A DNA stretch of 13,158 bases from RGIG8748 sp045545635 (GTDB lineage Bacteria; Bacillota; Clostridia; UMGS1810), in contig JAZQBI010000098.1 of NCBI GenBank assembly GCA_045545635.1, forward strand, positions 1 to 13,158, written 5' to 3'. The notes beneath the pieces were generated by a model. It was not told the origin of the DNA, searched no databases, and saw nothing but the letters and a program-made list of their open reading frames with translations. This document shows positions 7,364-13,158 of the stretch, piece by piece. Made by a program: the position numbers and the translations under genes. Positions within the stretch are counted from its first letter, which is position 1, and every line of letters begins with the position of its first letter.

Positions 7364-7390
7364 CAATTTTTAATAATTGTTGACAATTTT
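7353..7390. promoter_or_regulatory. Double palindromic GntR-type operator, possibly also the terminator of the upstream operon
   Basis: Two copies of a 12-bp near-palindrome, ATTGTCAACAAT (7356-7367) and its reverse complement ATTGTTGACAAT (7376-7387), stand 20 bp apart centre to centre, about two helical turns. Together they form a 16-bp inverted repeat (arms 7353-7368 and 7375-7390) around six bases. TTGT...ACAA half-sites are typical of FCD-type GntR operators. The right-hand site is upstream of the promoter and the left-hand site covers the -35 box, so binding would repress. Read as RNA on the minus strand, the same repeat is an AT-rich hairpin followed by six U, 15 bases past the stop of the C39-like gene, so it may also end the upstream transcript. 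Confidence 0.78.
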
Positions 7391-7404
7391 GTTTTTTTAT
7401 ATTT

Positions 7405-8067
7405 TTATCCTACAACAACATATCCTCCGCCGTGCTTAAGGTCATATCTTCCCCAAGTAAAGTCCATAGGCTCTGAACCTTCAAAAAGCACCTTGGCAAT
7501 GGTTTCGGTATCAGTAAACTGTATTCCCTTATCCGTTGCCGCTCTCTGTGAGCTGTTGGCAATAAGTATTTCGCCATTTTCCGTACATCCGACGGCATAT
7601 ATCCAGTGATCGCCGGTGGAAAAAGGGTTGTCGGGAAGCTTGTCCGAGGGATGTGACCAGATTATAACAGTTTTTCCCTCAAGGAGAAAATCGTATATTT
7701 TTTTGGCCTCTTCCATAGTCTTCCCCTCGGGAACTCCATACGCTGCTGCAGGTATGGAATGGCTCCGCAAAACATAGGCAATACCCGTACCGCTTAAAAA
7801 ATTATCCTCAAAAAGCGGTTCACCCATTCTTGGTTCTCCCCACATTTTTCGGCACAGAGTAAACTCCTCATGGGGATTAATTTTAACTCCGTGAAGATTA
7901 AGAGCCATTGCACTGCAGCAGTGACCGCATCCGTTTTTGCGGACAAACTCGGCATATTGACCGTCCTCCCATAACTGCTGAATCCACACAGGGATTTCCT
8001 GCCCGTTTTTAGTAATGATTGCAGGCAGAGTTGGATTTCCTGTGTATGTATAGCTTAAAGTATTCAT
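7405..8067 (-). CDS. C39-like (papain-fold) cysteine peptidase-family protein
   Basis: A 220-aa protein resembling the peptidase C39-like/papain-fold families. The likely nucleophile is C47 in KNGCGHCCSAMAL, in the position of the family's GCGP motif. The histidine is H154 in TGDHWIYAVG, and N171 in IANSSQ is the probable third residue. C50 and C51 lie one helical turn from C47. There is no signal peptide or membrane segment and no ABC-exporter domain, so it is not a bacteriocin-processing transporter and probably acts in the cytosol. The ATG has an excellent GGAGGT site seven bases upstream, and the start overlaps the GH116 stop by four bases (ATGA), so the two proteins should be made together. 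Substrate unknown. A BtrH-like acyltransferase or amide-hydrolase role is an alternative. Confidence 0.75.
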   Translation of the reverse strand: MNTLSYTYTGNPTLPAIITKNGQEIPVWIQQLWEDGQYAEFVRKNGCGHCCSAMALNLHGVKINPHEEFTLCRKMWGEPRMGEPLFEDNFLSGTGIAYVLRSHSIPAAAYGVPEGKTMEEAKKIYDFLLEGKTVIIWSHPSDKLPDNPFSTGDHWIYAVGCTENGEILIANSSQRAATDKGIQFTDTETIAKVLFEGSEPMDFTWGRYDLKHGGGYVVVG

Positions 8068-10580
8068 TTTATTACCTCCAATTTCCCGGTTATTGTAACC
8101 GTTTCAAAATAAATTTTTCCATTTTCCTTTGTAAATTCTACACTCTTACCATCTATTACAACAGAGCCTGCATCTATATCCGTACCAAAGGACGAAAGCT
8201 CAAGGCTGCCCTCGGTAACGTATAACGTGAGTCTGTCTTTGTTTGTTTCTACTATGCCCCAGCTATTTGCGACACTCCATAAGGACTTGAAATTCTTCTT
8301 GTATGGCTTAAATCCTACAAACTTACTCGGAATATCAAATTGGAATCCCGATAGTATAGGCACAAGCGCATAGCTTGACATAGAACGGGCATAGTTACTT
8401 CCGCATTCTATTTCATTCCATGGGTTTCGCTTACATCCGTCATAACGGTCACGGATTGCACAAACTACTCTTGCGGCATCCTCGGTTTTTCCTCTTGATG
8501 CCAGAAGTCCTGCAAAGGCATATTCAAATCCTGTCATAACCTCTTCGCAGTAGGAAATGGGTATTGCAGGCTTTCTCGCTCCTTCGGGATAAGTACACAT
8601 TACCGTTCCTGCTTCGTCATTTACACAATATACTCTCCATGGGTTTACAAAATCCCTCATTGAAGGCTTAAAGTTATTTTCCATCAGGTTACTGAGCGCA
8701 ACATCCACCTGACGGGCATCAAATATATCGCCAAGACCAATAATATCTGCGTGCCACTGGGCAAGCATCTGGTCTATTTCACACCCACCGGCTATCTGAT
8801 ACTTCATTTCGCCTGTTTCAAAATTCCAGTATCTTTCCTCGGCATCAAACTTATCTATTATACTCTTGTCCTTTATATCCACCCTCTGTTCAAAGTACTT
8901 GCCGTTGAAAAGATTATTGTATGTATATTCATATCCTTTTTTAAACAGCTCCATATAGTAATCCTGAGTTTCTGTATCTCCAAGAAATTCTGCCATTTCC
9001 GCACCGGCTTTCAGTGCCGCCATATACATTCCCTGAAGCCACGAGGAAGGACCGAAAAGCTCCATATCCAATGTATGGTGCTGCCTTCCCTCAAGAATAC
9101 CGTCACGGTCAAAGTCCCATCTGTCGGGATTGTCCTCGCTCCATGTGTACGCCATTATTTTCTTTATGTCCTCCCAGTGACATTTCAGCCACTCGTTGTT
9201 TCCTGATATTTTCCACTCACGATAACACTTTATCACAGTACCGAGCTGACCATCAACACAAGCTCTGTGGGGCAATACTCCTCTGCCGAGAGGAAGAAGT
9301 GTGCGGAAGCCCATTTTTCCGTCGGCCATAGTGCTGTATTTAAACTCAATATCTCTGACACTGCGTTCCAGTTCGGGAAAGAGAAATGCTGTGGAATACA
9401 CATATCCCCATACATGCTGACAGCTTCCCTCGCAGGAGCCTGATTTTTCAAACACTCCCTCCCATCCATAGAACGAGCCATCCTCAAGGCGAAGTACTGT
9501 GGGAGACTTGAGAACAGACAGATTTGCCGATATAGCCTCCGTCATCCCATTGGGAAGCGTTGAATCAAGAAGTGCATCCCTGAATTTTTCTGTTCTCTCC
9601 AAAAGCTCCGTCATATTTCTGATGGAATACAGAGCACTTTGCACAGAATCCTCAAATACGGTGGCATAATAATTCTTCCAGCTTTTGTGAGTTCCGTTAT
9701 CGTTTAACATCTCACTCCAATAGTTGTAATTGTTGGGGCAGTTCCAGGAAAGGACAAATCTTACCTTTTTTGTATGCTTTGCAGGAATATCAACCTCTGC
9801 AACAAGCGTCCCCGTATCATATTCACCGGAAGTACTGTATTCTCTCGTACTCCACTGTGTATTTTCCGAAAGCTCTTTCCAATATGTTATTACATCATCC
9901 TGCCATATTCCTCTGTACCAGTATGGCTGACAGTATGAAACAGGACAGTCTGTAGCCAATGTAAGAGAACCGTAGGTCACATCGTCCTTGTCTGCTCCTG
10001 CATTTTTCACAGTAAGGAAGCGTATTCCATCCTTAAACTCTGTATAGTTCAGGGATTTCTCATAAGGATTGGAAAGAGAAAAAGCCGTCTGATACTTTAT
10101 ATCCTCGCTTGATGTGTTTTCTATTTCCAGTTCAAAAAATGCCGCAGGTATGCTTGAGTTAAAGGCATCGTGGGGTATAAATGGGTTAAAGGCAGTAAGT
10201 GTCACCTTTGCAGGAAACCTGTCATCTGCAAAATCCACCCTTGCTACAGGAAATTCTCCGCAGAAAGTTACATCCTTAAAATGAGGAAAACCACACATAT
10301 TGTAACGCTCGGGGCCATATCCGAAGCCTTTAAACTCACCTTGCATATATCTGCCGGAATACTCCTTGGTAATATCGCCGCAAAGTATAAGCGGAGTTAT
10401 TTTGTCCTTTTGGATGGCTCTCACTGCAAAATGAGTGTATCTGTTTATACTGCCCTTTGACGGACGGTTGAAAATCTCCCAGTCTATAAGCCTGCCGTCA
10501 CCGCCTAGACCGATTGAACCGGTACCGATTCCGCCAAGAGGAAAAGATATTTCCTTTGTATTATCGCCTTTATATATCAT
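8064..10580 (-). CDS. GH116 glycoside hydrolase (GBA2-type beta-glucosidase)
   Basis: An 838-aa protein, about the usual length for GH116 (non-lysosomal glucosylceramidase/bile-acid beta-glucosidase type). It begins with the family-typical SFPLGGIGTGSIGLGGDGR (12-30) and DWEIFNRPSKG. An N-terminal beta-sandwich (to about 310) is followed by the catalytic (alpha/alpha)6 barrel (about 340-760), then a short beta-rich tail. From memory of the Thermoanaerobacterium GH116 structure, E384 (SCEGSCQHVWGY) fits the nucleophile and D505 (HHTLDMELFG) the acid/base. E723 and R732 keep the nine-residue spacing of two glucose-binding residues. These placements are tentative without an alignment. It is a retaining exo-enzyme releasing glucose (or xylose/GlcNAc) from glycosides. 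No signal peptide, so the substrate must be imported. GGGAG lies eight bases before the ATG, and the start overlaps the lysR stop by four bases. Confidence 0.92.
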   Translation of the reverse strand: MIYKGDNTKEISFPLGGIGTGSIGLGGDGRLIDWEIFNRPSKGSINRYTHFAVRAIQKDKITPLILCGDITKEYSGRYMQGEFKGFGYGPERYNMCGFPHFKDVTFCGEFPVARVDFADDRFPAKVTLTAFNPFIPHDAFNSSIPAAFFELEIENTSSEDIKYQTAFSLSNPYEKSLNYTEFKDGIRFLTVKNAGADKDDVTYGSLTLATDCPVSYCQPYWYRGIWQDDVITYWKELSENTQWSTREYSTSGEYDTGTLVAEVDIPAKHTKKVRFVLSWNCPNNYNYWSEMLNDNGTHKSWKNYYATVFEDSVQSALYSIRNMTELLERTEKFRDALLDSTLPNGMTEAISANLSVLKSPTVLRLEDGSFYGWEGVFEKSGSCEGSCQHVWGYVYSTAFLFPELERSVRDIEFKYSTMADGKMGFRTLLPLGRGVLPHRACVDGQLGTVIKCYREWKISGNNEWLKCHWEDIKKIMAYTWSEDNPDRWDFDRDGILEGRQHHTLDMELFGPSSWLQGMYMAALKAGAEMAEFLGDTETQDYYMELFKKGYEYTYNNLFNGKYFEQRVDIKDKSIIDKFDAEERYWNFETGEMKYQIAGGCEIDQMLAQWHADIIGLGDIFDARQVDVALSNLMENNFKPSMRDFVNPWRVYCVNDEAGTVMCTYPEGARKPAIPISYCEEVMTGFEYAFAGLLASRGKTEDAARVVCAIRDRYDGCKRNPWNEIECGSNYARSMSSYALVPILSGFQFDIPSKFVGFKPYKKNFKSLWSVANSWGIVETNKDRLTLYVTEGSLELSSFGTDIDAGSVVIDGKSVEFTKENGKIYFETVTITGKLEVIK

Positions 10581-11548
10581 AGTTTGGTCTCCCTGTCATC
10601 TGCATTTCCGATAATCTCTTTTGTGATTCTTATAAACTCCGACATTGCCTTGGTGCAGTATCTGGTTTTCTTGTGAGCAATATAGAGATTACGGCTGTGT
10701 TTTTCGTTTTTGACCTTATACAAAAATATATTGTCACTTACTTTCCCGTACTTCAAAAAGGTGTCCGTAACAAAGCATAAGCCTATGCCCGACTCAGCAA
10801 GTGCATAGGAGATATTGAGCTGATCTACTCTGTAAATCACCTTGGGTTCTATGTTATCTTCATCAAAGAAAAGCATAGCACGCTTATGCATATCGTTGCC
10901 TTTTTTCAGCAGGATAAAGTTCTCATCTGCAAAGCTACTAATAGAAACAGCTTCAATATCCTTGAGACTGATATTTCCGTCATGAATGTCCTGATGAGTT
11001 ATCCTATATTTTTTTAGCTTTTGATTTATTTTCCTGTCCTTTGGTACGCAAAGCAAAATATCCTCACTGGCAAGAAAAAAGCTTTTATAGTCATCCGCAT
11101 CCTCATCAAAGCTGTCTATGATTATATCTATCTCCTCATTATTCAGCATATTTCCGAGAATGTAGGAATTTGCTTCTGCAAGCTCAACCTCAATATCGGG
11201 ATACATTCTGCTGAAGCGGTTAATAACCCTTGGCAGAACATATGAGGAAAGATAGTTTGTGCCACCTACCGCTATTTTTCCTGTTTTGAGGTTATTAATA
11301 TCATTTATGCGGTTTATAAAATCCCTTTGGGCGGCTATAATCTGCTCGGCAGCTAATATGTATTCCTTCCCTGCCTCGGTAAGCTTTACTGTATTGCCCG
11401 ATCTTTCAAAAAGATCAGCACCAATCTTTTTTTCGATATTCTTTATTGCAACACTGAGAGACGGCTGTGATATGAAAAGCTTCTCGGCGGCTCTTGTAAA
11501 ATTGCCCTCTTTATACACCTGATAAACATAATTATATTTACTGAACAC
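10577..11548 (-). CDS. LysR-type transcriptional regulator
   Basis: A 323-aa LysR regulator. The N-terminal winged helix-turn-helix (about 4-63) includes GNFTRAAEKLFISQPSLSVA and the linker GADLFERSGNTVKLTEAG. A periplasmic-binding-protein-like effector domain follows (about 90-300), starting KTGKIAVGGTNYL. The start is a GTG at 11548, supported by GGAGGT six bases upstream. It leads an operon with the GH116 and C39-like genes (ATGA overlap with GH116) and is divergent from the yitT-like gene. LysR proteins commonly control their own gene and a divergent neighbour. A T-N11-A inverted repeat sits at the right place for both (see 11559-11577). The effector is unknown; a glycoside or its product is a reasonable guess from the neighbours. 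Confidence 0.92.
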   Translation of the reverse strand: MFSKYNYVYQVYKEGNFTRAAEKLFISQPSLSVAIKNIEKKIGADLFERSGNTVKLTEAGKEYILAAEQIIAAQRDFINRINDINNLKTGKIAVGGTNYLSSYVLPRVINRFSRMYPDIEVELAEANSYILGNMLNNEEIDIIIDSFDEDADDYKSFFLASEDILLCVPKDRKINQKLKKYRITHQDIHDGNISLKDIEAVSISSFADENFILLKKGNDMHKRAMLFFDEDNIEPKVIYRVDQLNISYALAESGIGLCFVTDTFLKYGKVSDNIFLYKVKNEKHSRNLYIAHKKTRYCTKAMSEFIRITKEIIGNADDRETKL

Positions 11549-11558
11549 GGCAGTACCT

Positions 11559-11577
11559 CCATAGTTTTTTTCTATGG
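11559..11577. promoter_or_regulatory. LysR-type T-N11-A box that also forms a hairpin over the lysR ribosome site
   Basis: A perfect inverted repeat, CCATAG-N7-CTATGG (ATAG-N7-CTAT core), contains the T-N11-A spacing of LysR recognition sites. Its centre lies about 65 bases upstream of the expected start point of the yitT-like gene, the classic position for a LysR recognition site. In the lysR transcript it falls downstream of the start point, where it can form a 6-bp hairpin with a poly-A loop; the last two bases of its 3' arm are the first two of the GGAGGT ribosome site (11560-11555). Confidence 0.6.
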
Positions 11578-11597
11578 TTTTTATAGAACAAAAGTAT

Positions 11598-11626
11598 TTG
11601 ACTATAGTATATCATAATTATATAAT
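11598..11626 (+). promoter_or_regulatory. Sigma-A promoter of the yitT-like gene
   Basis: TTGACT (11598-11603) and a perfect TATAAT (11621-11626) are 17 bases apart. The start point would be near 11633, giving a leader of about 24 bases before the ATG at 11657. The promoter overlaps the oppositely directed lysR promoter. Confidence 0.75.
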
Positions 11627-11634
11627 TATATCAA
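11606..11634 (-). promoter_or_regulatory. Sigma-A promoter of the lysR-GH116-C39 operon
   Basis: On the minus strand TTGATA (11634-11629) and TATACT (11611-11606) are 17 bases apart. The start point would be near 11599. It occupies almost the same 29 bases as the opposing yitT promoter, so the two polymerase sites should exclude each other. Confidence 0.68.
11614..11629. promoter_or_regulatory. 16-bp perfect AT palindrome in the divergent promoter core
   Basis: ATAATTATATAATTAT is its own reverse complement. It spans the -10 box of the yitT promoter and touches the -35 box of the lysR promoter. It may be a second regulator site, or only a consequence of high AT content and overlapping -10-like motifs. 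Confidence 0.4.
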
Positions 11635-11656
11635 CAATTTTCGCAGAGGTTTTTAT

Positions 11657-12514
11657 ATGTACAAAAAAATTTTTACCATCCTTACCGTTATACTTCTTTC
11701 CTCACTTTCGGCACTGAATTATGCAATTTTTATATTTCCCAACAGCTTTGCACCATCGGGAGTTGACGGAATTTGCACTATGATACAGGATGTTTCGGGC
11801 ATAAATATCGGTTACCTTTCTTTAATTCTCAATATTCCGCTTGTTATACTGGCTTTTTTCTTTTTGAACCGTGATTTTGCCGTAAAAAGTACAATATACG
11901 TAATTTTCTTTTCTTTAGTATCCATACTGCTTGGGCACACAGACCTTTCCTCTTTCCGCTATGTGACAGGCACAGGAAGCAGTATAGTTCTGGCTCCCCT
12001 TGTTGCAGGTGTCGTAAGAGGTATAATCTACCCTGTTTCACTTAAAGTCAATGCATCAAGCGGCGGTGTGGATATAATTGCGGCACTGGTTAAACACAAA
12101 AAACCTTTTTTGGACCTTATGAATATAATTTTTGTATTTAATATGTTAGTCGCAATGTGTTCCTACTTTGTCTACGGTATGCGTATTGAACCTGTTATCT
12201 GCAGTATTCTCTATTCCTTTGTAACAACAAATGTAAGTAACAGTATCCGCACATCCTCAAACGAAAACATTAAATATGAAATAATTACCCAAAATCCCGA
12301 AGAATTCTGCCAGAAGCTTTCGGACAGATTCCACCAGCCGGCTACAATAATTGATGCTCACGGAGCTTATTCCGGAATGAATACAAAAATGGTAGTCTGC
12401 GTTGCCGGCAAAAAAAATGCACCTTACATTGAGGAGCTTATTTTGGAACATCCCGATTGTGTTGTATTTAAAAGTACGGTTGGCAATTCCCTTTCGGGAG
12501 TTACTTATAAATAG
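11657..12514 (+). CDS. YitT-family integral membrane protein (DUF161 + DUF2179)
   Basis: A 285-aa membrane protein with the usual YitT layout. About six hydrophobic segments are visible (roughly 6-28, 50-70, 78-94, 107-128, 153-174, 178-192). The repeated glycine-rich loops PSGVDGICTMI (33-43) and SSGGVDIIAAL (134-144) mark the internal duplication. A soluble C-terminal DUF2179 domain follows (about 205-283, with TKMVVCVAGKKNAPYIE). The biochemical function of this Bacillota family is not established; transport has been suggested. GAGG lies seven bases before the ATG. It is divergent from lysR with a promoter sharing the same DNA, so co-control by that regulator is likely. If it were a transporter it could serve the glycoside operon, but that is speculation. 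Confidence 0.88.
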   Translation: MYKKIFTILTVILLSSLSALNYAIFIFPNSFAPSGVDGICTMIQDVSGINIGYLSLILNIPLVILAFFFLNRDFAVKSTIYVIFFSLVSILLGHTDLSSFRYVTGTGSSIVLAPLVAGVVRGIIYPVSLKVNASSGGVDIIAALVKHKKPFLDLMNIIFVFNMLVAMCSYFVYGMRIEPVICSILYSFVTTNVSNSIRTSSNENIKYEIITQNPEEFCQKLSDRFHQPATIIDAHGAYSGMNTKMVVCVAGKKNAPYIEELILEHPDCVVFKSTVGNSLSGVTYK

Positions 12515-12584
12515 ATATTTTTACTCATTATAGCATACCGGATAGACTTGTCAACCGATGGCAGGCAAATGCAAAAAAATCCGT

Positions 12585-12644
12585 AAAATGAAATAACACA
12601 AGTCATTCGGGGCAATACCCAAATGGCTTGTGTTTTATCATTTT
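12585..12644. terminator. Large bidirectional hairpin terminator between convergent genes
   Basis: Stem segments AAAATGA/TCATTTT (12585-12591 with 12638-12644), AACACAAG/CTTGTGTT (12595-12602 with 12627-12634) and CATT/AATG (12604-12607 with 12622-12625) stack with two small mismatched gaps, and a GGG/CCC pairing caps the loop. On the minus strand the stem is followed, after four bases, by a run of seven T; the plus side is T-rich. It lies between the yitT-like gene and the 99-codon minus-strand gene. Confidence 0.7.
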
Positions 12645-12651
12645 GCGTCTT

Positions 12652-12951
12652 TTATTTTCCAAAATTCACATTCATATTGAAAATACTTACAATACTATCC
12701 AGTGTATCGGTAGAGAGTCCAACCATCATAGCATTTTCAAATTCTGTTCTCTCTTCCGGAGTAAACGATGCAACTATATCCTTTACTCTTGCAACATCGT
12801 CAGCAAAAATCTGTCTTACAAGATAGTTATTTATAAGTATATTCTGGCTTTCCCATGTAAGAGCTTCCGTCAAGGCTTCCTCAACAATTTTTATTTCCTC
12901 AAAGGATTCCGTATCGTAGGGTTTTGAATCAAACATTGCTATTTTAATCAT
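12652..12951 (-). CDS. Hypothetical 99-aa protein with a D-lactate dehydrogenase-like N-terminus
   Basis: Started at the ATG at 12951 because GGTGA lies four bases upstream; the longer reading would need a TTG at 12996. The first 17 or so residues (MIKIAMFDSKPYDTESF) closely resemble the N-terminus of D-isomer 2-hydroxyacid dehydrogenases such as D-lactate dehydrogenase. The remaining 80 residues do not continue that fold as I know it. They are acidic and probably helical (EEALTEALTWESQNI, FTPEERTEFENAMM), and I do not recognise them. Possibilities are a small independent protein with a chance N-terminal match, or a deletion product joining the 5' end of a dehydrogenase gene to another coding end. 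It sits alone between terminators at 12585-12644 and 13000-13041. Real translation is moderately likely; function unknown. Confidence 0.55.
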   Translation of the reverse strand: MIKIAMFDSKPYDTESFEEIKIVEEALTEALTWESQNILINNYLVRQIFADDVARVKDIVASFTPEERTEFENAMMVGLSTDTLDSIVSIFNMNVNFGK

Positions 12952-12999
12952 ACAATCACCGCTACTAGTTTTTGCAAAAAATTTCCGGATATACAAAAA

Positions 13000-13041
13000 G
13001 AGCCTGTCAAAACTTATAAAGTTTCGACAAGCTCCTTTTTT
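13000..13041. terminator. Bidirectional rho-independent terminator
   Basis: GAGC-TGTC-AAACTT pairs with AAGTTT-GACA-GCTC (13000-13015 with 13019-13034) with two single-base mismatches and a three-base loop. Five A precede it and a T run follows (13036-13041), so a U tract exists on both strands. On the minus strand it ends the gene that enters from the right edge, upstream of the 99-codon gene. Confidence 0.8.
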
Positions 13042-13065
13042 ATTTATTTACAATCTTTTTTAAAA

Positions 13066-13158
13066 TCAATAATTAGAATCAAGAATGTAAATTGCTTTTA
13101 CGCTGCTTCCCTTAGTAATTACAAGTACCTTGGAAGCACTTACTGCATCAACAACATC
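13066..13158 (-). CDS. C-terminal end of an unidentified gene running out of the window
   Basis: Read on the minus strand from the last base, one frame gives 30 codons (beginning DVVDAVSASKVLVITKGSSV, ending in LDSNY) and then TGA at 13068-13066. The beta-like, hydrophobic and charged alternation and the terminator about 30 bases later fit a true gene end. The start and most of the protein lie beyond the window. I do not recognise the fragment. Confidence 0.6.
   Translation of the reverse strand, partial: DVVDAVSASKVLVITKGSSVKAIYILDSNY

Noticed and set aside
7313..7366. 18-residue N-terminal extension of the GntR regulator
   Set aside because: It would begin at a TTG within the -35 box, upstream of the predicted transcript start, so it could not be transcribed from this promoter.
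7376..7408. Plus-strand promoter using the TTGACA at 7380-7385
   Set aside because: No acceptable -10 follows at 16-18 bases, and there is no plus-strand gene downstream.

Overview
The window looks like chromosomal DNA of a low-to-moderate GC Bacillota, most likely a gut-type Clostridia member. The signs are strong AGGAGG-type ribosome sites, near-consensus sigma-A promoters, T-tailed hairpin terminators, a YitT-family membrane protein and an Fe-S L-serine dehydratase. The genus cannot be fixed from sequence alone. I saw no tRNA, rRNA, CRISPR array, transposase or phage gene.

Layout, left to right. (1) Bases 1-1158, plus strand: a 5'-truncated alpha/beta hydrolase resembling CE15 glucuronoyl/acetylxylan esterases, converging on (2) bases 2672-1242, minus: an L-serine ammonia-lyase fused to an N-terminal Cro/C1-type HTH domain. 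A hairpin terminator separates them. (3) Bases 7312-2968, minus: a tight five-gene operon, GntR/FCD regulator > mandelate-racemase-type (enolase superfamily) dehydratase > stand-alone M24 metallohydrolase > DapA-family aldolase/lyase > zinc-dependent medium-chain dehydrogenase. It starts at a consensus promoter (TTGACA-17-TATAAT) overlaid by a double palindromic operator and ends at a 16-bp stem terminator. (4) Bases 11548-7405, minus: a second operon, LysR regulator > GH116 beta-glucosidase > C39-like cysteine peptidase, joined by two 4-bp ATGA overlaps. (5) Divergent from lysR, a plus-strand YitT-family membrane protein gene; the two promoters interlock in a 108-bp AT-rich gap. (6) At the right end, a 99-codon minus-strand ORF whose first residues resemble a D-lactate dehydrogenase N-terminus, and the last 30 codons of a gene running out of the window.

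How the parts may work together (inference). The GH116 enzyme would release a sugar from an imported glycoside. The operon 3 enzymes resemble a non-phosphorylative sugar or sugar-acid route: oxidation by the dehydrogenase, dehydration by the enolase-superfamily enzyme to a 2-keto-3-deoxy acid, then retro-aldol cleavage by the DapA-family enzyme to pyruvate plus an aldehyde. The M24 protein has no obvious role in such a route and is the most puzzling member. No transporter or kinase is visible, so the pathway is incomplete within the window. The most noteworthy observations are the M24 gene inside the sugar-acid operon, the HTH-serine dehydratase fusion, the GH116/cysteine-peptidase pair, and two compact regulatory regions whose elements overlap.
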